In this document: positions 1 through 13,119 of the stretch, piece after piece
Numbering within the stretch: position 1 is the first letter of the stretch
How the letters are laid out: the number at the start of each line of letters is the position of its first letter
Assembly: GCF_021155775.2 (NCBI RefSeq)
Contig: NC_060237.1
Span: 21,970,970-22,034,969 of the forward strand
From: Neodiprion pinetum
Taxonomy: Eukaryota; Arthropoda; Insecta; Hymenoptera; Diprionidae
Direction: 5' to 3'
DNA length: 64,000 bases
The notes under the pieces: model-generated
Seen by the model: the letters and a program-made list of their open reading frames with translations, nothing else
Told to the model about the DNA's origin: nothing
Databases searched by the model: none
Translations under genes and position numbers: made by a program

Positions 1-593
1 ATAATAATGTGTTTACAATAGTGTAAGTACAATATTCAAAACAAAAACGGTGCAATATATACAAGGCATTATACTCCACGCACGGTTTACTAAATTTTAA
101 GAGAGATGACATTAAAATTTTAGATGACACGATCACGATATACTTGTATTAAAGCATACATGAGATACATAAATTAATAACAATCTATTATAGAGGAAGC
201 TTCTCGTAAAAATAGATTACATATGCATGGGGTAAAAACATATATCGCTGTATATCGTTACGATTTAGAGGGTACATGTGATGAATCGTAGAAAAAAAAA
301 CAAGGATTTCAAACTCGAATGTTGTAAAACTCCACAAAAGAAAAAAAAAAAAAAAAGTAAAAAAATTAAAAAATGTTGAAATACAAAAAAAAGACAGCAA
401 ATCTTATGCAGTAGTTGAGTAATAATCGTTGTTGTAATTCAAGATTACAATATATACTACTATAATTAAAAATCAGGACGGCAAACATGAAATGGACGTA
501 ACCACAAGCAAAATTTATTATTCCGGCACAAATCCTTATGTTTGCTAATTATTTACGAGGTGAAAGTTTTTCGTTTATTCAAAATTTGAAAAG

Positions 594-674
594 ATAAAAG
601 AGGCACCGCCCAGCGTGGATTCCTTGAATGGCTGCAAGGAAACCGGGCGATACACAAGCAGCTGGGTATTATGA
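594..674 (+). CDS. Candidate C-terminal coding exon of a gene entering from the left
   Basis: A short frame opens after an AG at 592-593 and ends at TGA 672-674. It reads 26 residues ending GRYTSSWVL, with coding-like composition in very AT-rich surroundings. No upstream exon is visible, so the gene cannot be named. If real, the transcript could run to the AATAAA at 4451. The acceptor lacks a good pyrimidine tract and another AG lies at 566-567. The C-terminal Trp-Val-Leu could be a class II PDZ ligand, which is speculation. It may also be chance. Confidence 0.28.
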   Translation: MKEAPPSVDSLNGCKETGRYTSSWVL

Positions 675-3600
675 AGAGTCCTCAAAATTCTACGATTATA
701 AAATCGTTCGTGTAATTGGTGTGAGAATCAAAATGATAAAAAGATGAAATCGAAAAATACAACCCTCTGAATAAGTGGCAACGAATATTGGATTCGCAAG
801 TGATCCGGAAGCAGCAAGTTCTTATCGGTCATGAGGAATTAATTTTTTCCCTTTTTTTCAATCGCACAGCATGACGAAAAGGCTCGACGAATTTTCGAAT
901 ATTTCGAGTTTTACGGATGAAGAAGTAATAAAAATGTATTTGCGGCGCAAACTGTCGCGATTGTCAGTGCTAGCTCGACGGGTTTGTGGGAAAGAAAAGA
1001 TTGCAGGTCTCGGATAAAACGCAATAGTTATGGCTCCGTAGAACGTTCGTAGAAGCAATACATCATATTATACGTAATACTGTATAATACATGAGTATTC
1101 GTTAGCTAATACATATATATATCTATATGTATAACTTAGAAAAATTACGATCTCTGTTCAATGTCTGTTCTGTATTTGAGTCATTGAACTTGAATATGAT
1201 GCAAGACTTACCGCAGTACTTAATTGATTAATTAGATTGCGTTGTTAAGTCCAAGAAGGAAAATTATTGTTTCCCATATAATCGCAGAAAAATTTGTGTC
1301 GAGATCCTAAGCTACTACAAGTACCAGTTGCATGCGTTATACCTATATTAAATATTACATATATATATATATGTATACTATAAATGTGTGTATTCATTGA
1401 ACGTGCAGATTTAGGAATAGAAAGTTGTCTATATAATACACGACAAACATCTCATCTATGATAATATACTCGCGTGTCATAGATATACGTATATATGTTT
1501 ATGATCGTTCGGTGTGTTAAAAAAAACTATTCTTAGTGCAAAACTGCGCGCTGACATTCCATATATGTAGCTGCACCGTGTATAACGGATGTTTAAATAT
1601 TTGTCTATGCTTATCCGCGTAATATTATATACAGGTATGTATTCCACGTATAATGAGAATCAAATTATCGTGAATCTGTGTCTACGAGCTTAATAATAAT
1701 ATCTGTGCAAGTCTCGAGTATAACGAAAAGTTATTATGCGTGTTTAAAAGGAATTATTCGTGTTGTGTAGTCACAAGGGGCCAGTCGGAGGGATTAGACA
1801 ATGTTGAATTACTACACCGGAGACTATCGGCTAGTACGCACATCCGTGTTTGCGCTGCATTCGTTTGGAAAATCAAACGGGGTCGCTTTGCGCGGCTACT
1901 CCCAAGTACGATAACGCGAGTCAATTTAGTTCGAGGTTTCGTGGAGCCTGGTCTGATCATCGAAGAAATTTGCATGCACGCTTTTAAAATCCAAAATAGC
2001 GAATCATTCGCGCCTGGCACAATGAGCTTGGCTCGGCTCGGAGCGGCTGTTTATTGTATAATTATACCCCGAGGTGATGATGTATTCACAGTAAAGATAC
2101 TCCGTAGATCGTCTACGTATATATACGTTACCAAATTGATCATACTATATTTTTGACGATGTATCATATAATCAGATCACTGCTGCTGAGATACCTTTAG
2201 AAATGTTCTTATCTAAGTATATTCTTCTCCATCTTCTTCTTTCATTTCCGCATTATCTCCACTACTTTTCCATGCGGATACTCGTTCATAAATTATAATT
2301 TTTTACAACATGCTTCATCGATACGTAGTGTATTTTCATTTGTACATTGTCCGTGTTTATCGACAAAAATTATGCAAAAATTACGTTTCCAAAGATTTCT
2401 TTTAACAATAATTTTTGTCACATTACTGCTACGTTGCGAATGCTTAGTTTATTATACACATATACGTTTATCATTCATTGCTACCTAACGGAAAGGAAGA
2501 AATTATATCATTCCGTAAAGTGAATTATATATTATACTGATGCGGCAATAAATTAATATGTTGCCATCGCTAGATATTCGAATTGCCGATGCAATCAAAT
2601 GGTACAAGGCCCTGTATAGAAAGACGAGTTGTAGCGGGCAGTTGAAAAGACAACGAACGTATTTATATATATATATATAACCCTATACTATGATTTTTAG
2701 TGTAACCTAATTGTGTATGCGTGATAAATTATTGTATTTGATCTGGAAAAGAATGTCCTTCATGGGCAGCAGTAGCCAGCGTTATGTTCATTTCCGAGTT
2801 ATAAGGGTAAAAGAAAAAAAGAAAAAATAATCAAGGAAATAACTAACAAATTTTTGGAGTAACGCGCGTGCACTAGTTGTATAAATAAGTAAAATTAATC
2901 ATAAATCCGTACGTATAATAGGTACATTATGATACCTGGATATACATACTATAACTGTACTAATAATTAGCGATTAAAAATTTACCCGTTCCGTCGCAGT
3001 ATGTATGTATTCGCTTCCCGGCGCTGTTAATTATTCTTTCATCTCTTTATGGAACCATCGCATTTTTTTGCGAGGTATACAAGAGAAAATTTAGAATTTA
3101 ATCATCGAATGTTATGAATTTTTATTTATTTATTTATTTTTTTTCACTCTCTTTTGGAAAAGAAAATTTCCGTATGTCATTTATACCTCGACGTAAATTA
3201 TGTACATACCACTTGCAATTTTATTGAAATTTACGTTCGGTTACCAATTCATAATGCAGATAGAAATACTCACCAATTGATATTGGACAAACTTTACTAA
3301 TAATACTCTCGTGATTATCGACGAAGTTGTTTTTTTTTTTTCTTTAATTTTCACCTACTTACGCACATGATAAAGTACAGGATGAATTGTTTGATCATTT
3401 TTGATCCCGAGTATTTTTTTCGTTTAATAGAAGTGGAAGTAACTCGTTGAGGGCTGCTATTGTGAACCGACAATAAGCAAAAAAAAAAAAGCACAACTCC
3501 TTGTAACTAAAATTTGGGAGGATATTTCGCCACTTTGCTTGAAAAAAAAATGATAATAATGTAATGATTACTTGTTTCAATTGTGACTGTTACACGTTAC

Positions 3601-4480
3601 GCCTGATTTGTTTTATTTTATTCCTCTGTTTGTAATTAGTTTTTCGTTCCAAAGCCGCAAGGCACTTTTGAGTAACCGTCGCCTATCATTTGCCGTAATT
3701 CATATCGCGTGAATAAATTATTAATCGTATATTATATTGTAATATTTAACCAGCTGGTGTATGGGTCCGATTTTTGCCTGTGTAATAAATAAAGGCGTGT
3801 TCTTAAAAGATTATGTATATTCATCGAATTATTTCGAATCATGTACAGCGTTTAAAATATCATGTCATAATATTCTATTCATGTAGAGCATCGAAAATTA
3901 CACCAGCTCCGAGCTCTGCCAAATCCGCTTGATGTGAAATTGTTATATTTATTGACAACACCCTTCAAACGATTGGCGATCTCTTATCGTTAAAATTATA
4001 ATACATGATATTATATTTATAGTAACCAACTACCTTGATAAAACTGTATAACGATGTATAGATATGATGTGTATAATAGATCATTTTACGACGGGTATCA
4101 CCTTGCATGGGAACTCTATGTATAATGTATATTGTTACCAGTATTATTGTTAGACATTGTTTTCATTCTCATTGTTAGAATAATCATTGTTGCAAGAATA
4201 TTTATGAATATCGTCTGCTTTGAAATGTTGAAAACTGTAAGCATATTCGTGATATAACGAAATATGCGGCGACACTGTGTACTGGAAATGATGAATGATA
4301 AAACTGCAGATCGAAAAATTATATAAAATAAAGTAAAATAATCAGAGCAACTAATCTCTAATCACGTGAATACGATGTGTACCGAAGTTTAATGTATATG
4401 TATGTCACGTATGTATATCTACATATATATATGACAAATGTGCTGAAGCAAATAAATCAATATAAACCACACGCGAGGTG
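675..4480 (+). other. Long AT-rich stretch, possible 3' UTR
   Basis: No convincing coding exon is seen on either strand. The frames present, including the 138-codon one at 1740-2156, have no family features or flanking splice logic. The sequence has many TA dinucleotide runs, A and T homopolymers and ATTTA-like words. It ends at an AATAAA hexamer (4451-4456) shortly before the convergent gene on the minus strand. This fits a long 3' UTR of a left-hand gene, or plain intergenic DNA. Confidence 0.3.
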
Positions 4481-4505
4481 ATTGCAGTGATTGAAAAACT
4501 TTATT
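4451..4505. promoter_or_regulatory. Opposing poly(A) signals of convergent transcripts
   Basis: AATAAA on the plus strand lies at 4451-4456 and AATAAA on the minus strand (TTTATT on plus) at 4500-4505. The minus-strand signal is about 50 nt past the stop codon of the 4554-6167 gene. The plus-strand signal could end the transcript entering from the left. Confidence 0.5.
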
Positions 4506-4553
4506 CAAACATGCCACGTACAGTATATGAAATTTTCAACAAAATTACATTAC

Positions 4554-6167
4554 TTAATCATTTTGCAGATTTTCACCGGCCACTGTGATCGGCGCATTCA
4601 AATAATCCGTCAACTCCGGGGGAATTTCTTCGTACGTCAAATCTCCGTTGGACATTTTCTGAACGTACTCCAACATCTCGATGGTCGAGCTCATCGTCTT
4701 TTGAAGCTCGTCTGGAACATCGTTAATTAATTTAAAGCAATGTGTTTTAGGTGCATCCGAACATGCAAATGCAGCTACTGATTCATTTGCCTAGCTGCAG
4801 GCGTCAAGTGATAAGTTTCACCGAAAACTCTCGGTTAAATTACCTATTGCTGGATGAGACACCGACGATAAATCGACGGGTGAGACAGGCCCTTTTATGT
4901 CGCCAGCTTCTTTCATTAGCAGAAACGTATCCTCGTCTAATGAATGCGCAAAAAAAAAATGATGACGATTTTAAGAATCATGCAGCATCGTTTCTCTCTG
5001 AGATAATTATTATTTCCATTTTCGTTCGACATACCGTAGTTCATGTCTCTCAATAAAATCATCCTGTTTCTTTCTGTTATAAAGTTTACGTCTTTGATTC
5101 GCTGATTCGTCTTTTCCAACAGTGATCGATTTAGCTCGACGCGTTTTATTAGCGATGCTAATTGAAGCTGAAACATTTCAACATAATTATTTCCCCAACG
5201 TTTACACGAATTTTTTTTCAAATACCATTTCTGCGCTGTCACAAATTCTTCCGAGCTACTGAATGCGAACTTTTCACAGTACATTTGAAAACTGAAACGA
5301 TGATAATCGTGATATAAAAATCGCAAAATCCTAACACCTTACGTCAATATCGGTTGGGTCCAATTCCTGGTCGCAAATACCCTGCGTAGTGAGTTTTCGC
5401 TTTTCATTTTGAGGATCGTCGATAATATCGGTAAGGAAAGAAAATGGCTTGGCCGTGTTGGCGTCAATTCGAGCTAGAGTTTTTCTAATATCGTCGGGTG
5501 TCATTACGTCGACGTCGTAAATTGTCTTCGCCGGTTTTTTCGTCTGTAAAAGCGTCTCGACGCTTCCTTCACGCTGAATCAACTCGTCGAAAAACTTTTT
5601 CTTCTGATTAGATTTAGATTTTTGCCTATGCGAAGTCTCATCGAACTCCCGTTTATCATTCTTGCTCGATATTTCCGAGGATGGCGTTGTCGAACTTTGG
5701 TCAATCGACGACGGGTTTTTATTCGCCACTCTCAGTTTTTGATCATCGGTCGCTTTTTTTCGTGTAATTAATTCCAGCGTTACATCAGGCTTCGCTTCCT
5801 TAGGGATCGACTTGTTCGCAGATAATTCAGCATCATCGCGTGGAATCAAATTCAGTGCAGAATTCGCGGACCACGATGATCTGTTTTTAGCACTTTTTTC
5901 GCTAGGGTTTTCGAAAATTCATAGTTGTCATGCATCAAACGTAATATAATTTCTTATTTAAACTAATGACTTATCTCGCTATAGTGATATCGAACCCACC
6001 AATTAACTCTAGTTGCTATCTTAGACACGGGTTTGCTGTTGCTCTTCGTTGTAGCAGATTTCGTTTCTCTCCTGTGAATTTACGAAATAAATAGGTTCAT
6101 AATGTCAAATGAGCGTTTATTTAACGGCAAATCGCACAATATTCTCGATAGCTCACCACTTGTTCAT
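4554..6167 (-). CDS. Unrecognised 353-residue protein with C-terminal coiled coil, five exons
   Basis: Exons on the minus strand are 6167-6157, 6071-6000, 5901-5338, 5291-5035 and 4711-4554. Every junction keeps frame and the total is 1062 nt with TAA at 4556-4554. The start is ATG (6167) reading MNKWRETKSATT. Residues 1-215 are Lys/Ser/Thr-rich and probably disordered. Residues about 255-320 form a heptad-like helical region (LIKRVELNRSLLEKTNQRI). The C-terminus ends in an acidic tail, ENLQND. I do not recognise the family. The third intron is uncertain: GAC|gtaag at 5342 joined to an acceptor near 5271 also keeps frame and would remove a few residues. The minus-strand poly(A) signal at 4505-4500 fits this gene's 3' end. 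Confidence 0.7.
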
Positions 6168-9100
6168 GATTGCAGACTCGTCTGCAGTAAGTTGAGTGAT
6201 ACGTTAACCTCGCAACAAATTTAGTCAAGAGCTGAACAACTGAACTGCACGGTTGAACGGCTGGCAATGGAACAGGTGAGATCTACAAATTGTTGCTATG
6301 GAATACATTATATAAACCTAGCGGATGTTTGGTCAATGTAAGCGACTGCGGGTTGTCGGGTTATACAAGAAAGCAGCCATCTACAGTAATTTACTCATTG
6401 AACAAATATCACCTTACGATAGAACGGAAAGATTGTGATAAAAGTTCACGGAGAGGAAAGAATTCTTGAACCAACAAAATAAATTTCGTCGGAGTCCATT
6501 TATTACAAAATAGTATTCTTTGTTTGTTCAAAATCCAATAACTTAAATTCAACAATTTCGATAAAATTAGTTTGTCAGAATGATTGAGTCAAGCGAATTC
6601 CTTAATTCAAGAAACGCCTTTTTCTTGTCGCGACCGAGTGAAGTATTAATTCGAGTGAACCTTCTGATGTGTTTCCGAAATTGAGTCAACTACACATCAT
6701 TTCATTTGCAGCTTATGTATTGTGACCCGAAATGGCATGTTCGTTGACAGAAACAATTAGGTACTTGAAATAAAATAAGTACATGATTCTAGTCAACGGC
6801 AAATTTACATCGATCGAATACTTTGTTGATCCAAGCGGAGCAATTGTTTGGCATAACTGGTTGATTCAGTTGCACTGCATGATTTGTTCACGAGGTAAGA
6901 GAAACACCGCGTGCTTTGAGACAAGTAGAGAATATATTCATCAAAAATATCATTGTACAGACTAGGCCCTACCAGCAGGCCTTCTAGGCCAGCGGCGCGG
7001 TGGTGGGGGAAAAATAGCGAGACGCGTGAGGGGCGCGGCTAGTCTTATCACTTCGGCTCTGATCACCAACCAGGCAGGTCGCCCTTCGGCCGTAAAACTT
7101 TGTACGGCGCTAATAAATCAAACCGAACAACGTTCCTCGACTACTTCCCGCTCACCTCAACCTTAACAATTAACAATAAATTTGCCGGTTTTAGCCGTTG
7201 ATTATCGGATTTATATTTTACGATTTTCTCGGGATATACTACACTCCAAATAATTGTCAAGTATATGAAATAGGGGTAAAATTTTCTGATAAATCGATTG
7301 CCGTTATTTATTTTCTGGAATATTCTAACGTTGAGAGAAAAACCCAAATTTTGGAAAAAACAACAAATCAATTTCTGAAACATGTCCAAAACATCTCCAA
7401 ATCGTCCGAAACGTGTTTCTTTACTCAAATAAAGGCATTTTGAATCAATATTAAAGCGAACACGTTGTTATGTAAGTATAGTGTTTACCGCAATTGACAA
7501 TAACATTTAGTATGAATATTACTTGACTCAAATAATCCTTTCCCTCCGTGTAGATAATACCAAGAACCTATTTCACCTTGTAGTTTTGTTAATATTCTTA
7601 TAGTGTAGAGGTTATTCTATATGGGTAGGAAAAATGAAAAATTCTTTCCATTTTCATAAGTAACATTTTATTCGAGAAAAAATTTCGGCAGATATCGGCT
7701 ATAATATAAAACTTTTTATAATAAAAATGTGTACAGAGATTTGAACCGATCGTCGAGCGACTGACTACCTAGTATAATCATAATTAATGTTACTTACGAA
7801 AAAAAATAAAAAAATAAAAATCCATATGCACGTGCAGTACGATTTATTCTAACATATTCGAGGCGGCCATCGACATCTGTTTTCCATGTCAAACAAATGG
7901 CACACTACACCGGTGGCCCTAAATATGTCAGATTCAATCTATGGCTCTGTACATATGTTATAATTTATCACTTCACCTATAAATATATTGCAGTAAATAA
8001 ATACTTCATTATATGTTTATTTGTTATTCAACCGCGCAATTGACTAAAACGTAAATAATCCCTCCTATATACTAGGTAACCTATGTCTCCCAATCGTTTC
8101 ATACTATACGGAATATTGATAATAATTCGTTATAATCTACATTCCGTTATTATGATAGTAATTAGAATAGTAGAATAATCATTGCCGCGAATTACTAGAA
8201 ATTCGAAATTGAGGGTTGATCAGCCAATTTGTGTACTAACGCAAAATCAGGTGATAGTCCCGGACGAAAGATAAAAACCTTCCAAAGTTAACAGACTAAA
8301 TTAAACCTTCCAAAGTCAACAAGTAGACTAAATTGTGAACAGTTTTCAGAACGAAAGTAAACGTCTACAGGACACTATATTATAAATTTAAGGAATCGTG
8401 GATTACAGAATGGTTTTCTACAATCTCCAGGATCCCAAGGACGGCTGAAAACCGCGTATTTGTTTTAAACTACAATCGTTTTTTTTGAATTGGTAAAAAC
8501 TTGTTTCTTACCCTTCAATAACTGATTAAGGTGATTGAACGCGAGTTTTAATAACAATTTATATACCTTATATGACTACAGATTATTTAAAAACGACATT
8601 TCGCGAGAGTAATCTTCTCGCATTACGTTAATTAACCGTCGGTTATGGGATTATGTATATTGTATTCAAGTATTACAGGGATAATGTTAAGAAATCTGCG
8701 AGTAAAAATCGCATTACACACTGTGTTACTTTGATGTAATCAATCATCGGGACTTTGACAGAGGCGCGTAAAATCGTCTTCGGACGATTTTATGGTTATA
8801 AATCCCAGAATACGTATAACTATATCCAGTGCAATACAAAGTGATGATGAAGTTGATACAGTTTACAGATTTAGGACCCAATAACGGCTCGTCATACGAA
8901 TATATAGATTTAATTTAATTATGAGAATGCCACGCGGTTCATTCTGATCGACATTTCCTTGTCAGTGTGTATGTTTATCTTCAAATCGTATTTCGTGAAT
9001 TTATCTTGCGTGAATTCAGATACGATTTGAGTATAATATGAATGTTAATATTATCGATACGCTAAAGAATCACACGACGTAATTGTGACAACTCAACTAA

Positions 9101-9935
9101 TGCGCTGTTAGAATCGATCCATTAGTATACCATGTCGCAACTAGATTTAATTCACACCTTTGTTTTCTTCCTGTTTTTCGTTTTTCTTTATAATATATAA
9201 AACTATTTTACACAAACAAGTGTATAGCTAATAGGTAGCTCAACATCATAGGGACATTCCTTTACCAAAATAAGCGATCTGACGATGTGTTTGTAACAGT
9301 GAAAATGGAATACAGTAAAATAAATAACATTATTCGGTTCCGAGGATAACACCAAAAAAAATATAACCGATAACAATGATAACAAAAGTATCCAGTCGTG
9401 GTGCATGACTTGATATTCAACTAATGAGTATCGCAATTAGGAACGAAAAATTGACCCGAACAATAATAAAAATAATCTGCGCCAACGAATCAGGCAAACA
9501 TTGAATTTTTTTTCATCTCTCCCCTTTGTTTTGTGAGTGCAAAAACAAGTTTGTTGAACATGTGCTGATGCAACAACTGAACTTCGTACTCGACAGATGG
9601 AATTGATGAAAAACTATTATGCTTGACACGAGTAATTGGCAAAGTTTCGAACAAAGCAAATAATTTTTTGTTCTAAACTTGATCATAGGTTAAGAAAACG
9701 AGAAAAACAGAACAAAGCAAATTGAGTTTGGTAAAGGAAATCCCACGGAAATTGATCAAAGTCTTTAGCAGCCTTGTGTACAATACGTGTACATAACTGT
9801 TCCGATTAGCCCTTACAGCCATATCAAACGAACAAAACTGATGTATCTGTAAACCTATACATTTAGTAAAATTACTAAGGAGAGAAACATAAAGTATATT
9901 CATTACAAATACGATATATCACATCTAACTAGAGT
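6168..9935. other. Intergenic region between two minus-strand genes
   Basis: About 3.8 kb of AT-rich sequence without a supportable exon. The frames at 6783-6965, 7141-7443, 9203-9436 and 9673-9903 have no family features, and several overlap on opposite strands. The one distinct object is the GC-rich island listed separately. The part next to 9935 should hold the RMND5 3' UTR; I see no clean AATAAA for it. Confidence 0.5.
6962..7135. other. Isolated GC-rich island in AT-rich intergenic DNA
   Basis: Roughly 170 bp are rich in GC and CpG, with abrupt edges against very AT-rich flanks. A run around 6990-7045 reads GGCGCGGTGGTGGGGG, and an AATAAA lies near its right edge. No terminal inverted repeat or open frame is evident. 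It could be the 3' tail of a truncated retroelement or a piece of another repeat family. The assignment is uncertain. Confidence 0.3.
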
Positions 9936-12248
9936 CTAGAAGTATATTAACCTGGCGTCCTCTGGGTTTTGTTCGACCGGGCAGTACGGACATTTCAATC
10001 TGGAAACAAATTGATTTCTTTAAAAAGTGACATTGATATCAGTGTGTTATACCGCTACTTTATCCAAATGTCGTACTTATTAGCACTAGTCAATTTGTTG
10101 AGGGCGTCTCGTGAAATTACATGACCGCAAACCAACTTCATTGGTGGATTATTTTCGGTACTCTGCTGTCGTAGAATTGGACACGCGAATACAGAGTGAT
10201 AACGGCTCTGCTTCCCCAAGTCTATTTCGATCTGTTGAGAAACAGGTGAAATTGCCTTATCTTATCTCATATACATCTCGACTTTACACTACACACATAT
10301 ACGTCAACTTACAGGAAGCTCATCCTTTCCATTCCAGATACCAGTCACTTGTCGCTGCTGCATCACTTGTTTGATATTTAAAAGCGCAGGTAAAGCGGTG
10401 CATCCTGCATTTATACTGCACAAAAAGGATAATCTTAGAACTGATTGTATGTAGCAGCTTCCACTAGTCTGGTACTGATTTGTTCTTATGATTCATAAAT
10501 ATTAATTTCAGGACTTACCAAACGGAGAGTGGACTGTCGACACTGAGACCCAATAGTGTACACGCCTCTTTAGTAAAAACATCGTGAATATCAAGCCACA
10601 GCGTTGGATTTAATAAATGACTATAAGGTGAAGACTGTATTCCATTGGGTAAATACATAAGAGTCCCCATCAGAGACTGAACTTCTTTCTCATATCGTGC
10701 AACAAACTGTGTGAGATTTTTTCGGGCATAAAGAATTGCCTCGCCCTGTTTCGCGGGACCTTGTTGGACTAGTCTTATAAAATGTAGTCTGTGCAGCTTG
10801 AATTCTAGCGACGAGTTCTGAAACGTAATTACTTTGTCACTTTATTTCTTCCGTAATTAAGCACATATTTCAATCTGTTTTGTTTCTGATATTTCGATTC
10901 TTGTTTTGTGCCTGGAAAGACTTTAATACTCGTTTTACCTGAGCGAGAAGTGCCTCGCGGTGATTGCGCGCCCACTCTAAAGCCGGCTCCAAGTTACGTT
11001 GCTTCAGACAATCCAAAATGTGGTTCAACTCTGTGAAGGGTTCCTTTCTGCCTTCTTCAGTCCTGATTCCAGCTTCCTGTAAGTGAAACAAAGACGCTGT
11101 GTGAAAAATTTCTCATCTATACCTCAAAAAGTAGATGTAAATATGAAATATAACGTACCGACGCGAGTTCATCGGCAATATCCAGCATTCCCTGTCTGTA
11201 AAAATGCTGGCAGATAACCTGGTTGAGTAGGTGTGTTTTTTCAGGTCCAGAGAACACATCTTCTCTACTTGTGCTAGCAAAGTCGGCAATGAAATTCCTG
11301 TCAATGGCTTTCCCAACTTTTGAAACTGTGCTGTGAAGGTCGCGATGATCTGTCGCTAATCGCTGCACTGTATCCCGGACCTTGGTCATCGCTTGATTTA
11401 ACACTTGTATTTGACATTGTGTCAATTCGTGATCGGGTGGACCTGATAGTAAAGAATTTTCAAATTTTGTATAAAGTATGGAATTTTAAGAATTATCAAT
11501 AAGTAAGACACCGAAAAAGAAGTACGATTACTAAATGAAAACATCCTTAATCTATGTTTGTTAAAAGAAAACATTTCACAGCTAGATTTTTCTCCAGCTA
11601 AGTTCAACTCGATCGAATTAAATTCGGTTACACCATCTAAGATAATCAAAAAATTTCGAGAATCTACGATTCGTGATTGTAAATTTATGACAGAAGTTGC
11701 GTGCGTAGATCAACAACGTCTTTTATTGAGGTTATATCGCAGTTTTTTAATAGCTGCTCGTTGAAATGGCGTTGAATTGGATTGCAAAACTTTCTACTGA
11801 TCGACCAGAATTGATTGATTGTGTTAATCTGACAATGAAGGAGGGCGACGAACTGAACGTAAGAAAAAGTGGAAATAAACAAAGTGTCGGGAGTGAGATG
11901 GCAGTTGGTAACGACGACATGGACGTGAAATAAAACGTTGTTTGATTAAATTATGCTGATAAATCGACGTGAATTTTCGTGGCAAAACAACAAGCCTGAT
12001 TTTCATTATCGGCGGGTTAAATATGTGCGTTAAATCGGGGTAACGTCTGAAGGAGAATCCTTTGTTTGTATGTTCTAAGGATATGTAAGCCTGCTGTAGG
12101 GAGGAAACTCACCGTTTTCGAGCTCTTTTTTAATGGATTCGATGTGATTTATCAAATCCCGTAGCACAGTTTCACCGTGGTCGTCTATCGCACTGAATTT
12201 CAACAAAACTTTGGCAACTTCGCGCTCGACAGCATTACAAGCCTCCAT
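9936..12248 (-). CDS. RMND5: RMND5 homologue, RING-type E3 subunit of the CTLH/GID ubiquitin ligase
   Basis: Seven minus-strand exons (12248-12113, 11442-11159, 11076-10939, 10817-10519, 10415-10313, 10231-10077, 9999-9936) join in frame to 392 residues; vertebrate RMND5A has 391. The start [19 protein letters not shown] aligns with the family N-terminus; an in-frame ATG at 12263 would add five residues. LisH lies at about 113-145 ([22 protein letters not shown]), followed by CTLH (about 150-207) and CRA. The degenerate GID-type RING has Cys337, the VCGH motif (Cys355, His357) and the CPYC pair (Cys375, Cys378), ending ARLIYF. RMND5 proteins pair with MAEA to recruit E2 and ubiquitinate substrates in nucleus and cytoplasm. 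All key residues are present, so it should be functional. Confidence 0.96.
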
Positions 12249-12281
12249 TATTGTTTTTCGCATGATGATGCTGCGTCAGTG

Positions 12282-12375
12282 TGACGTCAAAGGTGCTGCT
12301 GCGCGCTGGTTCGCCAATGTAACGCCATCGTCGATTGGACGTGACGTCTGCAGAAGTGAAGGTAGCCGCCAATCG
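12282..12375 (-). promoter_or_regulatory. CRE/CCAAT-type promoter of RMND5
   Basis: A perfect palindromic CRE (TGACGTCA, 12282-12289) lies 34 bp upstream of the RMND5 ATG. A second CRE-like TGACGTCT is at 12342-12349. CCAAT boxes in both orientations occur near 12315, 12334 and 12370. There is no TATA box. The area is CpG-rich compared with its flanks. This is a typical housekeeping promoter and may also act toward the plus strand. Confidence 0.6.
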
Positions 12376-13119
12376 CGAGACAGCGCGCGATTCGCAGTGC
12401 TGACCGGTCGCTGTTTGAACGTGACATTTTTACCGATCGAAAAGCGGAAGATTTTTCTGGATCTACCGCGTATTTGGCTACCTGTATCTTTCACACGTGA
12501 CAATTTTCTTTTTTTAGCTTCATTTTAAGTAAACTTCTCGTAGTCAAAAACGTGAATGGTATTGTAAAAATAGAGTTTCCCAGATACGGTTTACGGTAAA
12601 AAACTTCAACTCCAAAGCGCTTTAGAAACTATCAACCTGCTATGATCCATTATCACTTTGCTATCAGTTACAATAATAGGATAGGAAAGGGCGGAGGATC
12701 GTGCATGAGATTGTTGTGGAAGTTGAATCGCAATCCATATGAAAATCTGAGATAAGGAGGGACGTAGAAAGATTGTATCAGTTTACAGTAAGTTTTTGAT
12801 AACGTGATACTACCGTTCTGCAACCCTGTGACGGTGAGAGAGTTGAGACCCATCTACGAGACGCCCGCCTTAAATTGATCATAAATTCTTTTCGATAGGC
12901 ATCTCCCCGTGATATAATACGAGAAGATAAGTCCCAGGATGGATGAAGACTTAAGTGATAAGCGTTTACATCAGCAGACTTGATTACCCCCACGCTGGCA
13001 TGCGGTGGGCGCCTGTACGTCTTTTTGTTAGCACACATATTGTGGTCACAAGCTGAAATTTGTCATGCGCCATAACTCGTAACCAACCTGCTGTAGCCAG
13101 TTGATCAAGATCTTCTGCC
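12376..13119. other. Spacer between RMND5 and AKR-1
   Basis: No supportable exon. It should hold the AKR-1 promoter and 5' UTR, but I see no TATA/initiator pair as clear as those of AKR-2, AKR-3 and AKR-4. The minus-strand frames at 12668-13181 have no family features. Confidence 0.4.

Noticed and set aside
1740..2156. 138-codon plus-strand frame and its antisense
   Set aside because: No splice context and no family features, and it is open on both strands in AT-rich DNA.
5162..5235. Extra intron in exon 4 of the 353-residue gene (TGgtatttg ... tttcag)
   Set aside because: The splice words look good, but removing it shifts phase and creates an immediate stop; reading through keeps the frame.
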